DNA of 64,000 nt from Costus lasius (Eukaryota; Streptophyta; Magnoliopsida; Zingiberales; Costaceae): NCBI GenBank assembly GCA_027563935.2, contig JANVAS020000203.1:1860001-1924000 (forward strand), read 5' to 3'. Of the stretch, positions 22,353-33,101 are shown piece by piece; positions within the stretch are counted from its first letter, which is position 1; every line of letters starts with the position of its first letter. The position numbers were made by a program, and so were the translations under genes. Under the pieces are notes generated by a model. It was not told where the DNA came from. It did not search any database and saw only the letters and a program-made list of their open reading frames with translations.

Positions 22353-25300
22353 ATGAGCTTCAATGTGCGATCCCTACTGGAAAGGGAGAAGTTTGCTGGG
22401 CCGAACTTCTCTGACTGGTTTGGACACCTTAAGATCGTTCTTAAGGCAGAGAGGAAACTGTATGTCCTCGAGACGGCGATACCGCCGCAGCCCGCTCCGA
22501 ACGCCGCAAGGGCGGTTCGGGATGCCTATGAAAAGCACGTCAATGATAGCATTGATGTCGCTTGCCTGATGCTTGCGTCTATGACGCCACCGCTGCAGCG
22601 TCAGCATGAGGATATGTCGGCTATAGAGATTATAGCGAACCTCAAGATGCTGTATGCTGCACAGGCGAGGACAGAACGCTATAATCTGACAAAGCTCTTC
22701 TTTCAGAGCAAACTGGCTGAGGGGAGCCCAGTGGGAGCTCACGTGCTCAAGATGATTGGGCACAAGGAGGCTCTGGAGAAACTGGGGCATACCGTCAACC
22801 AGGAGCTTGCTGTTGATATTATTCTGCAGTCTCTCCCGCCCTCTTTCGATGCGTTCATCATTAACTTTAATATGAACAAAATCGATTGTACACCGGCAGA
22901 GCTGTTGAATATGCTCTTGACAACTGAGGAAACTCTGAAGGGTAAGCCTTCAACCTCTGTCTTGATGGTTCCTTCTAGGAACAAGAAGAAGGGGAAGAAG
23001 GGCAAGGCCCCTGTCAAGAATTACAGCAAGGCTCTGAAACAGAAGGTGAAGCGGTCGAAGGACAACAGGTGTTTCCACTGTGGCCAGCTGGGTCACTGGA
23101 AAAAGGACTGTAAAGCGCTCCAAGGAGATAAGAGGGGAAGCATCGCTTCTGGCTCAGGTATATATGTGACTGAGGTCATGTTATCTTCTTCTTCTATTTC
23201 ATGGGTGTTGGACACTGCATGTGGAGTTCACATTTGTTCAAATGTACAGGAACTCAAGAGAAGAAGACAGGTGGGACAGCATGAGGTAGACCTACGAGTT
23301 GGAAACGGGGCACGGGTTGCTGCTGTTGCTGTAGGAGACTATTTTATTTCTTTACCATCTGGCATTGTATTAGAATTAAACAATTGTTATTTTGTACCCA
23401 GTATTACCAAGAATATTATCTCTATTCCTGCTCTTGTCAGGAAAGGATTTGCCTTTGAATGCAAAATTTCAAAGTGTGTTTTATCTTATGATAATATTGT
23501 GTATGCAACTGGTTCAATCAACAATGGGTTATTCATGTTGGACATGGAATATTCTATACAAAACATTGATAATAAGAAAGCCAAGTATGCTGATGACAGC
23601 ACCTTGCTATGGCATAGTCGTTTAGGCCATATAAACGAGAAGCGCATTAAGCGGTTGCATGATCATGGACTGCTAGGATCATTCTCCTATAAGGAGATTG
23701 ATACATGCAAAGCTTGTTTAATGGGTAAAATGACGAAGTCACCTTTTTCTAAGAAAGGTCAAAGGGCTTCAGGTTTACTTGACCTTATACACAGTGATGT
23801 GTGTGGGCCATTTAGTAAACATGCCAGAGGTGGCTATCAGTACTTCATTACCTTTACTGATGATTTCAGTAGGTATGGGTATGTCTATCTGATGAGACAT
23901 AAAAGTGAATCTTTTGACAAGTTCAAAGAGTTCAAGAATGAAGTACAAAATCAGCTAGGCCGAAATATCAAGGCACTTCGCTCAGATCGAGGTGGAGAAT
24001 ACCTAAGTCATGCATTTACTGACTATCTGAAGGAGTGTGGGATTATCTCACAGCTCACTCCGCCAGGAACACCGCAATGGAATGGTGTGTCCGAGAGGAG
24101 AAATAGAACGTTACTTGATATGGTTCGTTCTATGATGAGTCAGGCCACTCTTCCATACTCCTTTTGGGGTTTTGCACTGGAAACAGCTGCAAAGGTACTA
24201 AACCGAGTGCCATCTAAGGCAGTTTCAATGACGCCATATGAATTATGGTATGGGAAACAGCCAAGCTTGACATTTATCAGGATCTGGGGTTGCGAGGCTT
24301 ATGTCAAAAAGCTCGCCTCTGGGAAACTAGAGAGCAGATCTGACAAATGCATCTTTGTCGGTTACCCTAAGGAAACTAAGGGTTATTATTTCTACGATCC
24401 CAAGGAGAACAAAGTTTTTGTTGCTCGGACGGCCATATTCCTTGAGAAGGAGTTTCTTCTGCAAGAGGCCAGTGGGAGAGAAATAAAGCTGGATGAAAAT
24501 CCAGAGGAAGGACAAAGTAGTCAAGCACAGTTGGATGAGCCTGAGCCAGTAGATCAGGTTATTGAACAACCTGAGGCTCAGATAACACGGGAACCGCGAA
24601 GATCGGGAAGGATCCGTCGACAGCCTGAGCGCTATGACGGAGTCTACATCATTGATAATGATGAACCCCTAACTTATGCGGATGCGGTCAGTGGACCGGA
24701 GTCAGCTAGATGGCTTGATGCTATGCGAGCCGAGATGGACTCCATGTCAGATAACCAAGTCTGGGATTTGGTTGATCCGCCTCCGGGAGTAATCCCTATA
24801 GGCTGTAAATGGATCTTCAAGAAGAAGATTGACATGGATGGTAACGTGGTTACCTATAAAGGCAGGCTAGTTGCGAAAGGTTTCAAACAAATCTACGGGA
24901 TAGATTATGATGAAACTTTCTCACCTGTAGCTATGTTCAAGTCTATTCGGATTCTTTTCGCGATAGCAGCATATTATGATTATGAGATCTGGCAGATGGA
25001 TGTGAAAACAGCTTTCCTTAATGGAAATCTGGATGAGGATGTGTATATGACACAACCTGAGGGTTTCACTAATCCAGCAGATCGTCATAAAATATGCAAG
25101 TTAAAGAAATCCATTTATGGATTGAAACAAGCATCTAGGAGCTGGAATATTCGTTTTGATGAATCAATCTCTGAGTTTGGTTTCATCAAGAACGAGGATG
25201 ACCCGTGTGTTTATAAGAGGTTTAGTGGGAGCGTAATTACATTCCTAATCCTCTACGTCGATGATATCTTAATCATTGGAAATGATATTCCTGAACTGCA

Positions 25301-26237
25301 TGCTGTTAAAGCATGGTTAGGAAAATGTTTCCAGATGAAAGATCTAGGAGAAGCAGCCTATGTGTTAGGTGTAAAGATCTACAGGGATAGATCTAAGAGG
25401 CTTCTCGGGCTGTGCCAGAGTACTTACATCGATAAAGTCCTGGAGAGATTCCATTTAGAGAATTCTAAACGTGGATATCTTCCAGTCAGACATGGTCTGA
25501 ATCTTTCGAAGAGTCAGTGTCCACAAACACAGACTGAGAAAGATGAAATGGACAATACGCCTTATGCTTCGGCTATTGGGTCCATTATGTATGCGATGTT
25601 GTGTACTCGCCCAGACGTCGCTTACGGGTTAAGCGTGACCAGTCGATTCCAAAGTAATCCAGGTTTGGCGCACTGGATTGCAGTCAAGAACATTATAAAA
25701 TATCTGCGGAGGACCAAAGATATGTTCTTGATATATGGTGGTCAGGAAGAACTCAGTATAGAGGGATATACTGACGCTTCGTTCCAGTCGGACCAGGATG
25801 ATTTCCGATCGCAATCAGGCTATGTTTTTAGCTTGAATGGTGGAGCAGTGGTGTGGAAGAGTTTCAAACAGTCAACTGTTGCTGATTCCACAACAGAAGC
25901 CGAGTATGTTGCAGCCTCGGAAGCATCCAAGGAGGCAGTGTGGATTCGTAAGTTCGTGAGAGAACTTGGTGTCGTTCCTTCGAGTGCTGATCCTTTGGTT
26001 ATCTTCTGTGATAACACTGGAGCAATCGCACAAGCAAAGGAACCACGGTCGCACCAGAAGTCCAAGCACATACAGAGACGGTTTCACTTGATCCGGGAGA
26101 TCATTGATCGAGGCGAGATCAAAATATGCAAGGTTCATACAGATGACAATCTGGCAGACCCGCTTACCAAGCCTCTGGCGCAGCAGAAGCATGAGCAGCA
26201 CTGTAATAATATGGGTTTGAGATTTCTCAACCATTAG
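22353..26237 (+). CDS. Copia gag-pol polyprotein, intact, 1294 aa
   Basis: One frame encodes all functions needed for retrotransposition. In order: gag (1-235), zinc knuckle CFHCGQLGHWKKDC (240-253), aspartic protease with VLDTACG (Asp287), pre-integrase zinc module HSRLGH...CKAC (His421 to Cys455), and the integrase catalytic Asp482, Asp545 and Glu581 with the expected 35-residue last spacing. Reverse transcriptase follows, from about 800, with FLNGNLDEDVYM and the YVDD box at 968-971; then RNase H with YTDAS (Asp1141), STTEAEYVA and SKHIQRRFH. The integrase-before-RT order defines Copia. The start at 22353 follows 31 bases after the last upstream stop region and opens with MSFNVRSLLE, a normal gag start. 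No stop or shift is seen, so it may still be active. Confidence 0.95.
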   Translation: MSFNVRSLLEREKFAGPNFSDWFGHLKIVLKAERKLYVLETAIPPQPAPNAARAVRDAYEKHVNDSIDVACLMLASMTPPLQRQHEDMSAIEIIANLKMLYAAQARTERYNLTKLFFQSKLAEGSPVGAHVLKMIGHKEALEKLGHTVNQELAVDIILQSLPPSFDAFIINFNMNKIDCTPAELLNMLLTTEETLKGKPSTSVLMVPSRNKKKGKKGKAPVKNYSKALKQKVKRSKDNRCFHCGQLGHWKKDCKALQGDKRGSIASGSGIYVTEVMLSSSSISWVLDTACGVHICSNVQELKRRRQVGQHEVDLRVGNGARVAAVAVGDYFISLPSGIVLELNNCYFVPSITKNIISIPALVRKGFAFECKISKCVLSYDNIVYATGSINNGLFMLDMEYSIQNIDNKKAKYADDSTLLWHSRLGHINEKRIKRLHDHGLLGSFSYKEIDTCKACLMGKMTKSPFSKKGQRASGLLDLIHSDVCGPFSKHARGGYQYFITFTDDFSRYGYVYLMRHKSESFDKFKEFKNEVQNQLGRNIKALRSDRGGEYLSHAFTDYLKECGIISQLTPPGTPQWNGVSERRNRTLLDMVRSMMSQATLPYSFWGFALETAAKVLNRVPSKAVSMTPYELWYGKQPSLTFIRIWGCEAYVKKLASGKLESRSDKCIFVGYPKETKGYYFYDPKENKVFVARTAIFLEKEFLLQEASGREIKLDENPEEGQSSQAQLDEPEPVDQVIEQPEAQITREPRRSGRIRRQPERYDGVYIIDNDEPLTYADAVSGPESARWLDAMRAEMDSMSDNQVWDLVDPPPGVIPIGCKWIFKKKIDMDGNVVTYKGRLVAKGFKQIYGIDYDETFSPVAMFKSIRILFAIAAYYDYEIWQMDVKTAFLNGNLDEDVYMTQPEGFTNPADRHKICKLKKSIYGLKQASRSWNIRFDESISEFGFIKNEDDPCVYKRFSGSVITFLILYVDDILIIGNDIPELHAVKAWLGKCFQMKDLGEAAYVLGVKIYRDRSKRLLGLCQSTYIDKVLERFHLENSKRGYLPVRHGLNLSKSQCPQTQTEKDEMDNTPYASAIGSIMYAMLCTRPDVAYGLSVTSRFQSNPGLAHWIAVKNIIKYLRRTKDMFLIYGGQEELSIEGYTDASFQSDQDDFRSQSGYVFSLNGGAVVWKSFKQSTVADSTTEAEYVAASEASKEAVWIRKFVRELGVVPSSADPLVIFCDNTGAIAQAKEPRSHQKSKHIQRRFHLIREIIDRGEIKICKVHTDDNLADPLTKPLAQQKHEQHCNNMGLRFLNH

Positions 26238-26246
26238 ATTAAGTGC

Positions 26247-26257
26247 AAGTGGGAGAT
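26247..26257 (+). other. Polypurine tract of the Copia element
   Basis: AAGTGGGAGAT directly abuts the 3' LTR (TGTTGGGG at 26258), where plus-strand synthesis is primed. Confidence 0.85.
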
Positions 26258-27962
26258 TGTTGGGGTATGCCCTTAAGGCTAATGTTTGAGGCCTTTGGGA
26301 TTGTAATAAGTATCATGTAATAAACTCTTGTGTTTATAAAGGCATGGTTATTATTCAGGTTGTTACCTTGTCTGCTGTAATAAGTGTACTTCTGAATAAT
26401 GTCTCAAAGCTGTTCAGCTAGGCTGACAGGCTATATGTCCTTAGTCGAGATATCTTGGTGAACCTGAGACAGCCTTGATATGATTGAGACTAATATGTGT
26501 GCTAATCTTATAGGATGCTTCGAGCATGGAATAAGATGTAGACTCATGGGTACATTGGATGTACTGGACAGACCCTACTGGGATATTCCATTGCTTGTCA
26601 CAATGTGAATGATCCTCGTAAGCAGCAAGTGGCACATGTCCTTTGACTTGAGATCACTTGTGTTTCTAAATGATGATTGTCATTGTTTTGAGGTAGTTCA
26701 ATATCATTTGAAACATAATGGTTATAGACTATCTTGGATGGTGAGCTTGAGTCAGGTTAGGGCACTTGTGATAGATAAAGGATTGCCGTCTCCTTGTTTA
26801 AGGAGTGTGATGTTCTAAAGGGCCCCCCTGTATGAGAAGATTGAGATAGTGTATGGCCATACCCAGATGACTGTGTTCATCTGATCTAATCATGCTCATC
26901 GTATTGGAGTTACAGGCTTGACATGCTTGTCCAATAAGAACATCCAGTGGCAAAGGAAACATGCATGCCTCGTGAGTTTGATTCACACTTGTGCTATGGT
27001 TTGGGTGTCGTCTTGGAAGACTCTTTCCTTTATATCGGGAGACAGTGATGTGTTGCTAGATACCCCTCACTGATCGTGATAACGAAAGTTATCGTTACCG
27101 ACATTTAAAGGAAACACTGAGGGTCGCACAATTTGGTGATATGGCTTGCTTAAGTCAGATCGTGTGGACTGAATTGTTTCGGTTCAGTTTAAAGGGATTT
27201 AATCTCTGATTGTAAGTGAGATCTGGTCTGATCATGTTTGATTGATTAGGGCTTTAGATCGGTAAGCTTCGATCGAGAGAGATGATGCTAGATCGATGCG
27301 ATCAGAAGCGTCAGATGATGAATGGTCAGATCTTGGACTTTGGGGTCTAATTTGATCTAGACTTAATGCTTGGGCTGATTTGGTTTCGCTATTGAACCAA
27401 GGGTATTGAACCGGCTCATGGGTTGAGCGCATGGTTCAAGAGGGAGAAGGAGTTGCGTTTGGTTCATGGAGACATGAACGCATGAACGCATACTCTTAAT
27501 GGTTGCCATTTTTGGAAAGTTCCAAAATGAAAACGCATATGCGTTCATGGCTTGAAGTCTCCCTAATGTTTTTCGGTTACACCTCTCTCGTGTGGTTTGG
27601 AAAAACGATTTTTGCTCTCGAGCAAGTGAGGGTGTTGACGAGAAGAGGAGGAACCGGCCAAGCAAAAGGAAGTCTTCATCTCTTCCCTACACTCGATCAT
27701 TGACATCTTGGCACTTTTGCTAGCACAAGAGGTGCGCAAGTTGGGAGTCTTCATCGCCTTTGTGTGTGAACTTTTGGAGGAGATCAAAGTTGCTCTCTTC
27801 TTCCAAGCCGACTTCCAATCTATGGCTATGGTATAGATCTAAACTCATAGCTTCAAGTTGATCATATGGTTGTCATATACGATCTTTTTGAAACCCTCTT
27901 TCCGTCATGCATGCTAGATGCGCATGTTTAGGGTTTCACCCCCTTAATAAGGGTTTCTTTCA
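26258..27962 (+). repeat. 3' LTR of the Copia element
   Basis: 1,705 bp, nearly identical to 18775-20480, and followed by the GATTG target duplication. Confidence 0.93.
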
Positions 27963-27967
27963 GATTG

Positions 27968-29065
27968 TTGAGTTTGATGCTTCTACACCTCTATGACCAC
28001 CGACACTGCTATTCTGTTTCACATGCTTATCTGTTTTTTTCGATGTGGTTGTATGATGATTATGATGATACTGATTTCTACTATTTCGATGGGGTTGTAC
28101 TATGATATTTCGATATTCTGATAAGCTATCCTTGATATTGTTGTAGTATACATGATGATATATTTAGTGTTTACGATGATATTTTGTGATGATGATGAGT
28201 ATATTCTTGTTTTATATTGTTGATGACTTGATTGATTGATGATGAATGGATTCAAATTCATGATTAGAGAAAAGCCCTATCATGTTAGATTTATTTCTTC
28301 AATGCATATCTATTTTTGAAATTTGACATTGGTTGATGCATGAAATGTTGGGTAGATGTGTTATTTGAGGAATAAGATCTAAAGGTGAAACTACTCCTTT
28401 GAATGAAATGAGTATATGAGTATGATTTGAGAATTGAGATCAATTGATCAACCTAGTAGATGTTTAGTCTATTTTTGCTATTTGTTGGGAAATAAGAATC
28501 CAAGATCCATAAAAATAGTGAGAGACTCCCCTACTTGGCACTATGTAAAATTGATAGTGGTACCTAAGACATGGGTTGAAGTCTATGCATGAAAAATAAT
28601 GAGTGTGAAAAATAATAAGACTCCTCTACTTGGCACTGTGTAAAATTGACAGTGGTACCAAAGACAAGAGTTGAAGTCAAAAATAAAAAGTGTGTATCTA
28701 AGTGGGTACATGTCATCTTCACAAAAACAAACAAAATACATAAAAAAAAATCATGTGTGGAAAAAGATCTTGGAAACCTAATTCCTGTAAACAAAAGCAT
28801 GATAGATTTGAACTGAAACTAGGTGAAATCATGATATTGAAAATTCTATTTATTATACAAGTTGCAAAGTTTTATTTGATTGAATTGTGGATCTAGAGGG
28901 TTGAGCTCTAAGGATGATATGTTTATTTGAAGTTTTGTAAATCAATTGGTGGAATTTTTCATTGATAGGTTGTATTTTAGAAATTTATTGAGCATGAAAA
29001 GTTTTATCTTTTAATCAATTTTTGATTTTTGCTTGAGGACAAGTAAAGTTTGAGCCTTATGTATT
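27968..29065 (+). other. Non-coding internal region of the Athila-derived element (right part)
   Basis: Continues the region interrupted by the Copia element. It contains two copies of a ~65-base unit around CTACTTGGCACTRTGTAAAA (28510-28580 and 28622-28690), and the same pair is in the reversed copy at about 61345-61480. Just before the 3' LTR are GCTTGAGGACAAGTAAAG (29031-29048) and GAGCCTTATGTATT, where Athila elements normally have a G-rich purine tract. Confidence 0.65.
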
Positions 29066-30502
29066 TGATGACACCAAAATATATAGTATATTTTGTATCA
29101 TTTTCTATACCTTTTCATGCTAAATTGAAGATATTTTGCTTATTTTCATGCTGAATTAATCAAATATTGCAAAGTCTACTTCTATTTTGCTTTTTCATGA
29201 TTTTCAGGTAAAAGAGCACTATTTTGAGGCGTTTTCAAGCAAAATCAAATACATGGAAGAGTTATCATCATCAAGAGGAGATCACTCAACAAATTTCACG
29301 CAAAATGGAGCAACTCACCAAATACGGTAGTGCCGTAATCTATTTTACGATACTGTATTTTCGTAAGCTACCGTAAAATCAAGAGCACTGCCGTAATTTG
29401 GTGGATTTTCGAAACAGAAGATTTTGTGATTTTATGGCATTTCCGTAATGAATTACACGGGCCGTATTTTCCGGACACTTCAGACCAGAGAACGCATGCG
29501 ATTTTACGGCACTGCCGTGAAATATTACACTACCGTATTTTGGAGCGCATTCAGAACAGAATACATTGCTAAAATTATGGCACGACCGTAAACTATTTTA
29601 TGGTACCATATTTTGAGCAATTTTTGACCAGAAAGTTGCCCAGAAAATACGGCACTACCGTGATATATTTTACGGTACCGTAATTACACTCAAAAACGCA
29701 ATTTTTACGGGTCCGATTCTTGCGCGGGCTATAACTTTTATTCCAGAGCTCCAAATTGAGATCCGAAAGTTGCTGCAGACTTGTCTTTAAGAGGAGAAGA
29801 CACACTCATCAAAAGGAAGAATTTTTATCTAGTATCGAGGGAGAAATCGACAGAGAGGCGTCTAGGGTTTGGCCTAATGCCGAGAGGTGTAGAGGGCACC
29901 TCAGGCCTTGATGTTTACGTAGAAGCTTTGCCTAGAGAGAGAAAGACACCACAGAAGTTTCAGATCAAAAGGAGTTTGGGTGGAGGAGAAATCAACGAAA
30001 CAGTGGTGACAACACTGTTCATCACAGAAAATACGACTGTAATTTATATTACAACCGTGTTGTGAAGTTGTTTTCTTCTTTTTCTTCAATTTCTTCCACT
30101 TTGAAACTATGGCTGATTGTATTTCTCTCTCCATGCTTGCTTAGACATATTGTGGGACATGGGGAAGTAGTTCTCCTTGATTTTTAATGATTAGATAATC
30201 TTCTTTTTCGTCATGATAATTTTGCCATGATAATTTTGCTCATGTGATATTTGTGCTTAGACTCTCTATAGATCCACATTACTAATCATGTTTTTAGAAT
30301 TTTCACTATTGACTGAAAGGTAATCGCTTGAGAATTCAGAACCCTAGAATTGCATGTTAGGAACCCTTCCTTAGGTTAGATCCAATTTGTTCAGTTCTAG
30401 TAGATTAATTGCCATGATAATAACATGAATCTATAGATCGAGTCTAATTGTCAAACGTGGAGATCTTGAACGAAAGTGAGGATCGGAACGTTGGAGATCC
30501 AT
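29066..30502 (+). repeat. 3' LTR of the Athila-derived element, left segment
   Basis: Aligns with 13353-14763 of the 5' LTR, with numerous substitutions and small indels. It includes the palindrome array (29325-29690) and the weakened hairpin (30033-30058). Interrupted after GGAGATCCAT by the Tekay element. Confidence 0.85.
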
Positions 30503-33072
30503 TGTAACGCCCCCTCAGAATAAATCCCAAACACATGCAGAAACCGCGGAAGATAGGGAACGTCACACACAAAACAACAAGACAAATGCTAGGGAATAAT
30601 AGCTTAGGGAAACGATTCGGAAAATTTCGGCAGCATGTCCCCAGAATTACTAAGGAAATTCCTGTACATGCTCCATAAACACAAATTGAACATACCCTTT
30701 CGAAAACAAGATTCACAATCATTATCACAACATCCAACTAATAAATCACATTAATTAAATAACACTGAACAGAACAGAATTCACCAAAAACAGGCTTAAG
30801 CCCTCGGTTTAACACTCGTATCAAAACCAATTGCCAACCCGGCAACAATATCACAGTAGTCGAAAACTAGCAGCCACATCCGGCTAACATGTCAATGAAT
30901 AAAATCATAAAAACCTCGGCCACATCCGGCCCTCAAAATAGCACAGGCTCGCAGGCCCCAAAATATCAAGTCAGAAAATAATACATCCGCTAGGCTGTAG
31001 GCTCCTGCCCTGCATCTGGAAATATAGTGGAATGAGCTACACAGCTCAGTGAGTAGATAGTCTCGTTCGACCATCCACTAATATACAATCAAAAATAGAT
31101 GCAGATATCTTTTCAAAACTTTTAACGGAAGGTGACAAAGCATGATACATAATAAAGCTGATAACCATAAATCACAATCATGATCATACAACAATACACC
31201 CACCATCCCGGGCAACAAGATCACAAAACAGCCTAACCGGCTAACAGACTCAGACTCACGCAACTATTGTCCAGTGATTTCAGAATTGACCCCGAGGGTC
31301 CAACCCGGCCTTCGTCAAGGCACTGAGAGTAACTTGCAACGAACATTGGTGAGGCATAGATTCAAGAGGTGGCCCCCGCCAGGTCACGACGTGGCACTTT
31401 GCTCTACGACACTCAACCACACCCCCTTACCGGGAACACAAACAGAACAGAACGGAAGGTGAATGAATTCAAGAGGTGGCCCCCGTCTGACCAAGACGTG
31501 GCACTTTGTTTCAAACACCCAACTCTCAAAAGGTTTACCACTTGGACAAAATACCCTCAACACAAACTGGAAACCTGAACCTCTAACCTGGTCACTAGAC
31601 TCTAGAACAATCCCTCCATTACCGGAAATAAATCAGAATAGGTTGGGTGGATTCTCCAACCCCAAGTCAGAATGACTGTTCACTGAGTGCTCTAGTTGAC
31701 CCTTAGGTTCAGTCCACTCAAGTCTAAGACCCTTATCGAATGCATTTAACACAGACATTATTTCGAACATCACATCAATCAGGTTCAGAAAGGTCCTTAG
31801 ATTTCATGCAAGCATGGTTTAACCTTTTCTAGGTTATCATTCAAGGTTATCAATCAATAATTAAAAATACATACTAATACAGAAAATTCACCAATTTCAT
31901 CCACAAATAACATAAATACTAAAGATCACAGATTTATAGTTTTCTCTTAGTTCTTATAACAAAAGACAGAAATGCCCCTAGTTCAAAGTTTAAGTCATGC
32001 AGGAAAACTTATCCAAAAATTTCATAAAAATAATCATTACATCCCTCATGATCCCTAGATTCGTAATTTCAAGTTTTCCCCAATTTTAACTAGAAAATTT
32101 ACCCAATTACCCCTAGGTCAATTTCGGTCAACAGAAATTATTAATTCCAAAAATTCCCAAAAAATACGGTAGAGTCCTCCTATACCTAATTTCATGAAAA
32201 TCTGGTTTGCCCCAATTTTTATCCATACATTTGGGCGTAATTTCATGAAGAAGGGGCGAAATTCTCAATTAAGCCCTAATCTTCATGCAATTGAAAAATC
32301 TAAGGTATCATACATGATTAATCATGTCTAATTGAAGATTAGAAGCCTTAGAGAAGAAAAGCCCTAATTTTTCCATGCAACTAAGGTTTCGAAATTTGGG
32401 GAAACTCATGGAAACGTATATAACTTTGAAATCAAGAGTTCATATCATGTTTATAGGCATTAGACTTCTCTAAATCAAGCAACAAACCAAAAATACGTGA
32501 ACTAGGTGGAAGAGAAGATCCACTCACCTAGTTTTCGATTCTTCCAAACCACGCCCTCACGCCCCACACGCGCCGCCGGAAACACACAAGGATCGCCGGC
32601 AAGAGTCGCCGGAAACCATCTCCAACACCACTCGCCGCCGGCCACCAAAGGAGGAGAAGAGAGAAGGAGATTAGCCGCCCCTTCACCCTAGAGAAACTCG
32701 TGAACAACGAGTAAAGAGGAAAAAAAAAACGAGGGTGAACCTTCTAATTTCGTTTTCTACCTCCAAAGAATCCAAACCCAATAGCAAACATAAGTGGAAG
32801 ATCCAATAACCCTTTAGTATAAGTTATATTTTCCACTTCACCCTTATCAAGGGCTCTTACCCTTTTCTAATAGAAAGACACCACTAGCCTAGTGGTACAC
32901 AGCACACATTTTACGCCTTAAGTCGCAGGTTCGAATCCTCTCCGCGACACATATTTTTACATTGCAGGAAAAATACATAAATCGATACATTATCTCAAAG
33001 AAAACTTCCACAAAAATGCTAGATAAATAAACTTTCATTTTCTTACCTGCTAATAAATTTCTGGATCTTACA
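30503..33072 (-). repeat. 3' LTR of the 30-kb Tekay element
   Basis: On the plus strand TGTAACGCCC...GATCTTACA. It contains two copies of the TCAAGAGGTGGCCCCC...GTGGCACTTTG module (31362-31402 and 31469-31508), shared with the other Tekay family at 44 kb. It also contains CTCAGTGAGTAGATAGTCTC near 31043 and a GC-rich CGCCGCCGG block at 32560-32650. A tRNA-like pair of boxes lies at 32885-32938 on the opposite strand to the element. Confidence 0.92.
32885..32938 (+). promoter_or_regulatory. tRNA-like A and B boxes, antisense in the LTR
   Basis: TAGCCTAGTGGT (32885-32896) fits the RNA polymerase III A box and GGTTCGAATCC (32928-32938) fits the B box exactly; they are 31 bases apart. A 5-bp inverted GTCGC/GCGAC brackets the B box. 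The same pair is in the other LTR (40310-40321 and 40353-40363) and, diverged, in the solo LTR at 58528-58580. A full cloverleaf cannot be drawn, so this is not called a tRNA gene. Confidence 0.55.
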
Positions 33073-33085
33073 TTCCTCCCCCCTT
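33073..33085 (-). other. Polypurine tract of the 30-kb Tekay element
   Basis: Minus strand AAGGGGGGAGGAA directly before the 3' LTR start TGTAAGATCC. Confidence 0.9.
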
Positions 33086-33101
33086 AAAAAGCTTTAGTCC
33101 T

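Larger units (their letters stand above)
18775..27962 (+). mobile_element. Complete Ty1/Copia retrotransposon, 9,188 bp
   Basis: Two LTRs of 1,706 and 1,705 bp start TGTTGGGGTATG and end GGTTTCTTTCA. The 5-bp target duplication GATTG is exact (18770-18774 and 27963-27967). Between them are an initiator-tRNA-Met primer site, a 1.9-kb leader, one uninterrupted polyprotein and a purine tract. By eye the LTRs differ by about five substitutions and one C in a C-run, so insertion was recent. It sits inside the internal region of the Athila-derived element. Confidence 0.95.

Noticed and set aside
32875..32950. A tRNA gene
   Set aside because: A and B boxes are good but no acceptor and anticodon arms fold, and it is repeated with the LTR; called a tRNA-like module only.
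30503..33072. Treating 30503-33072 as a separate solo LTR
   Set aside because: The purine tract at 33073, pol directly after it, the second LTR at 37929 and the outer TCCAT pair show one complete element.
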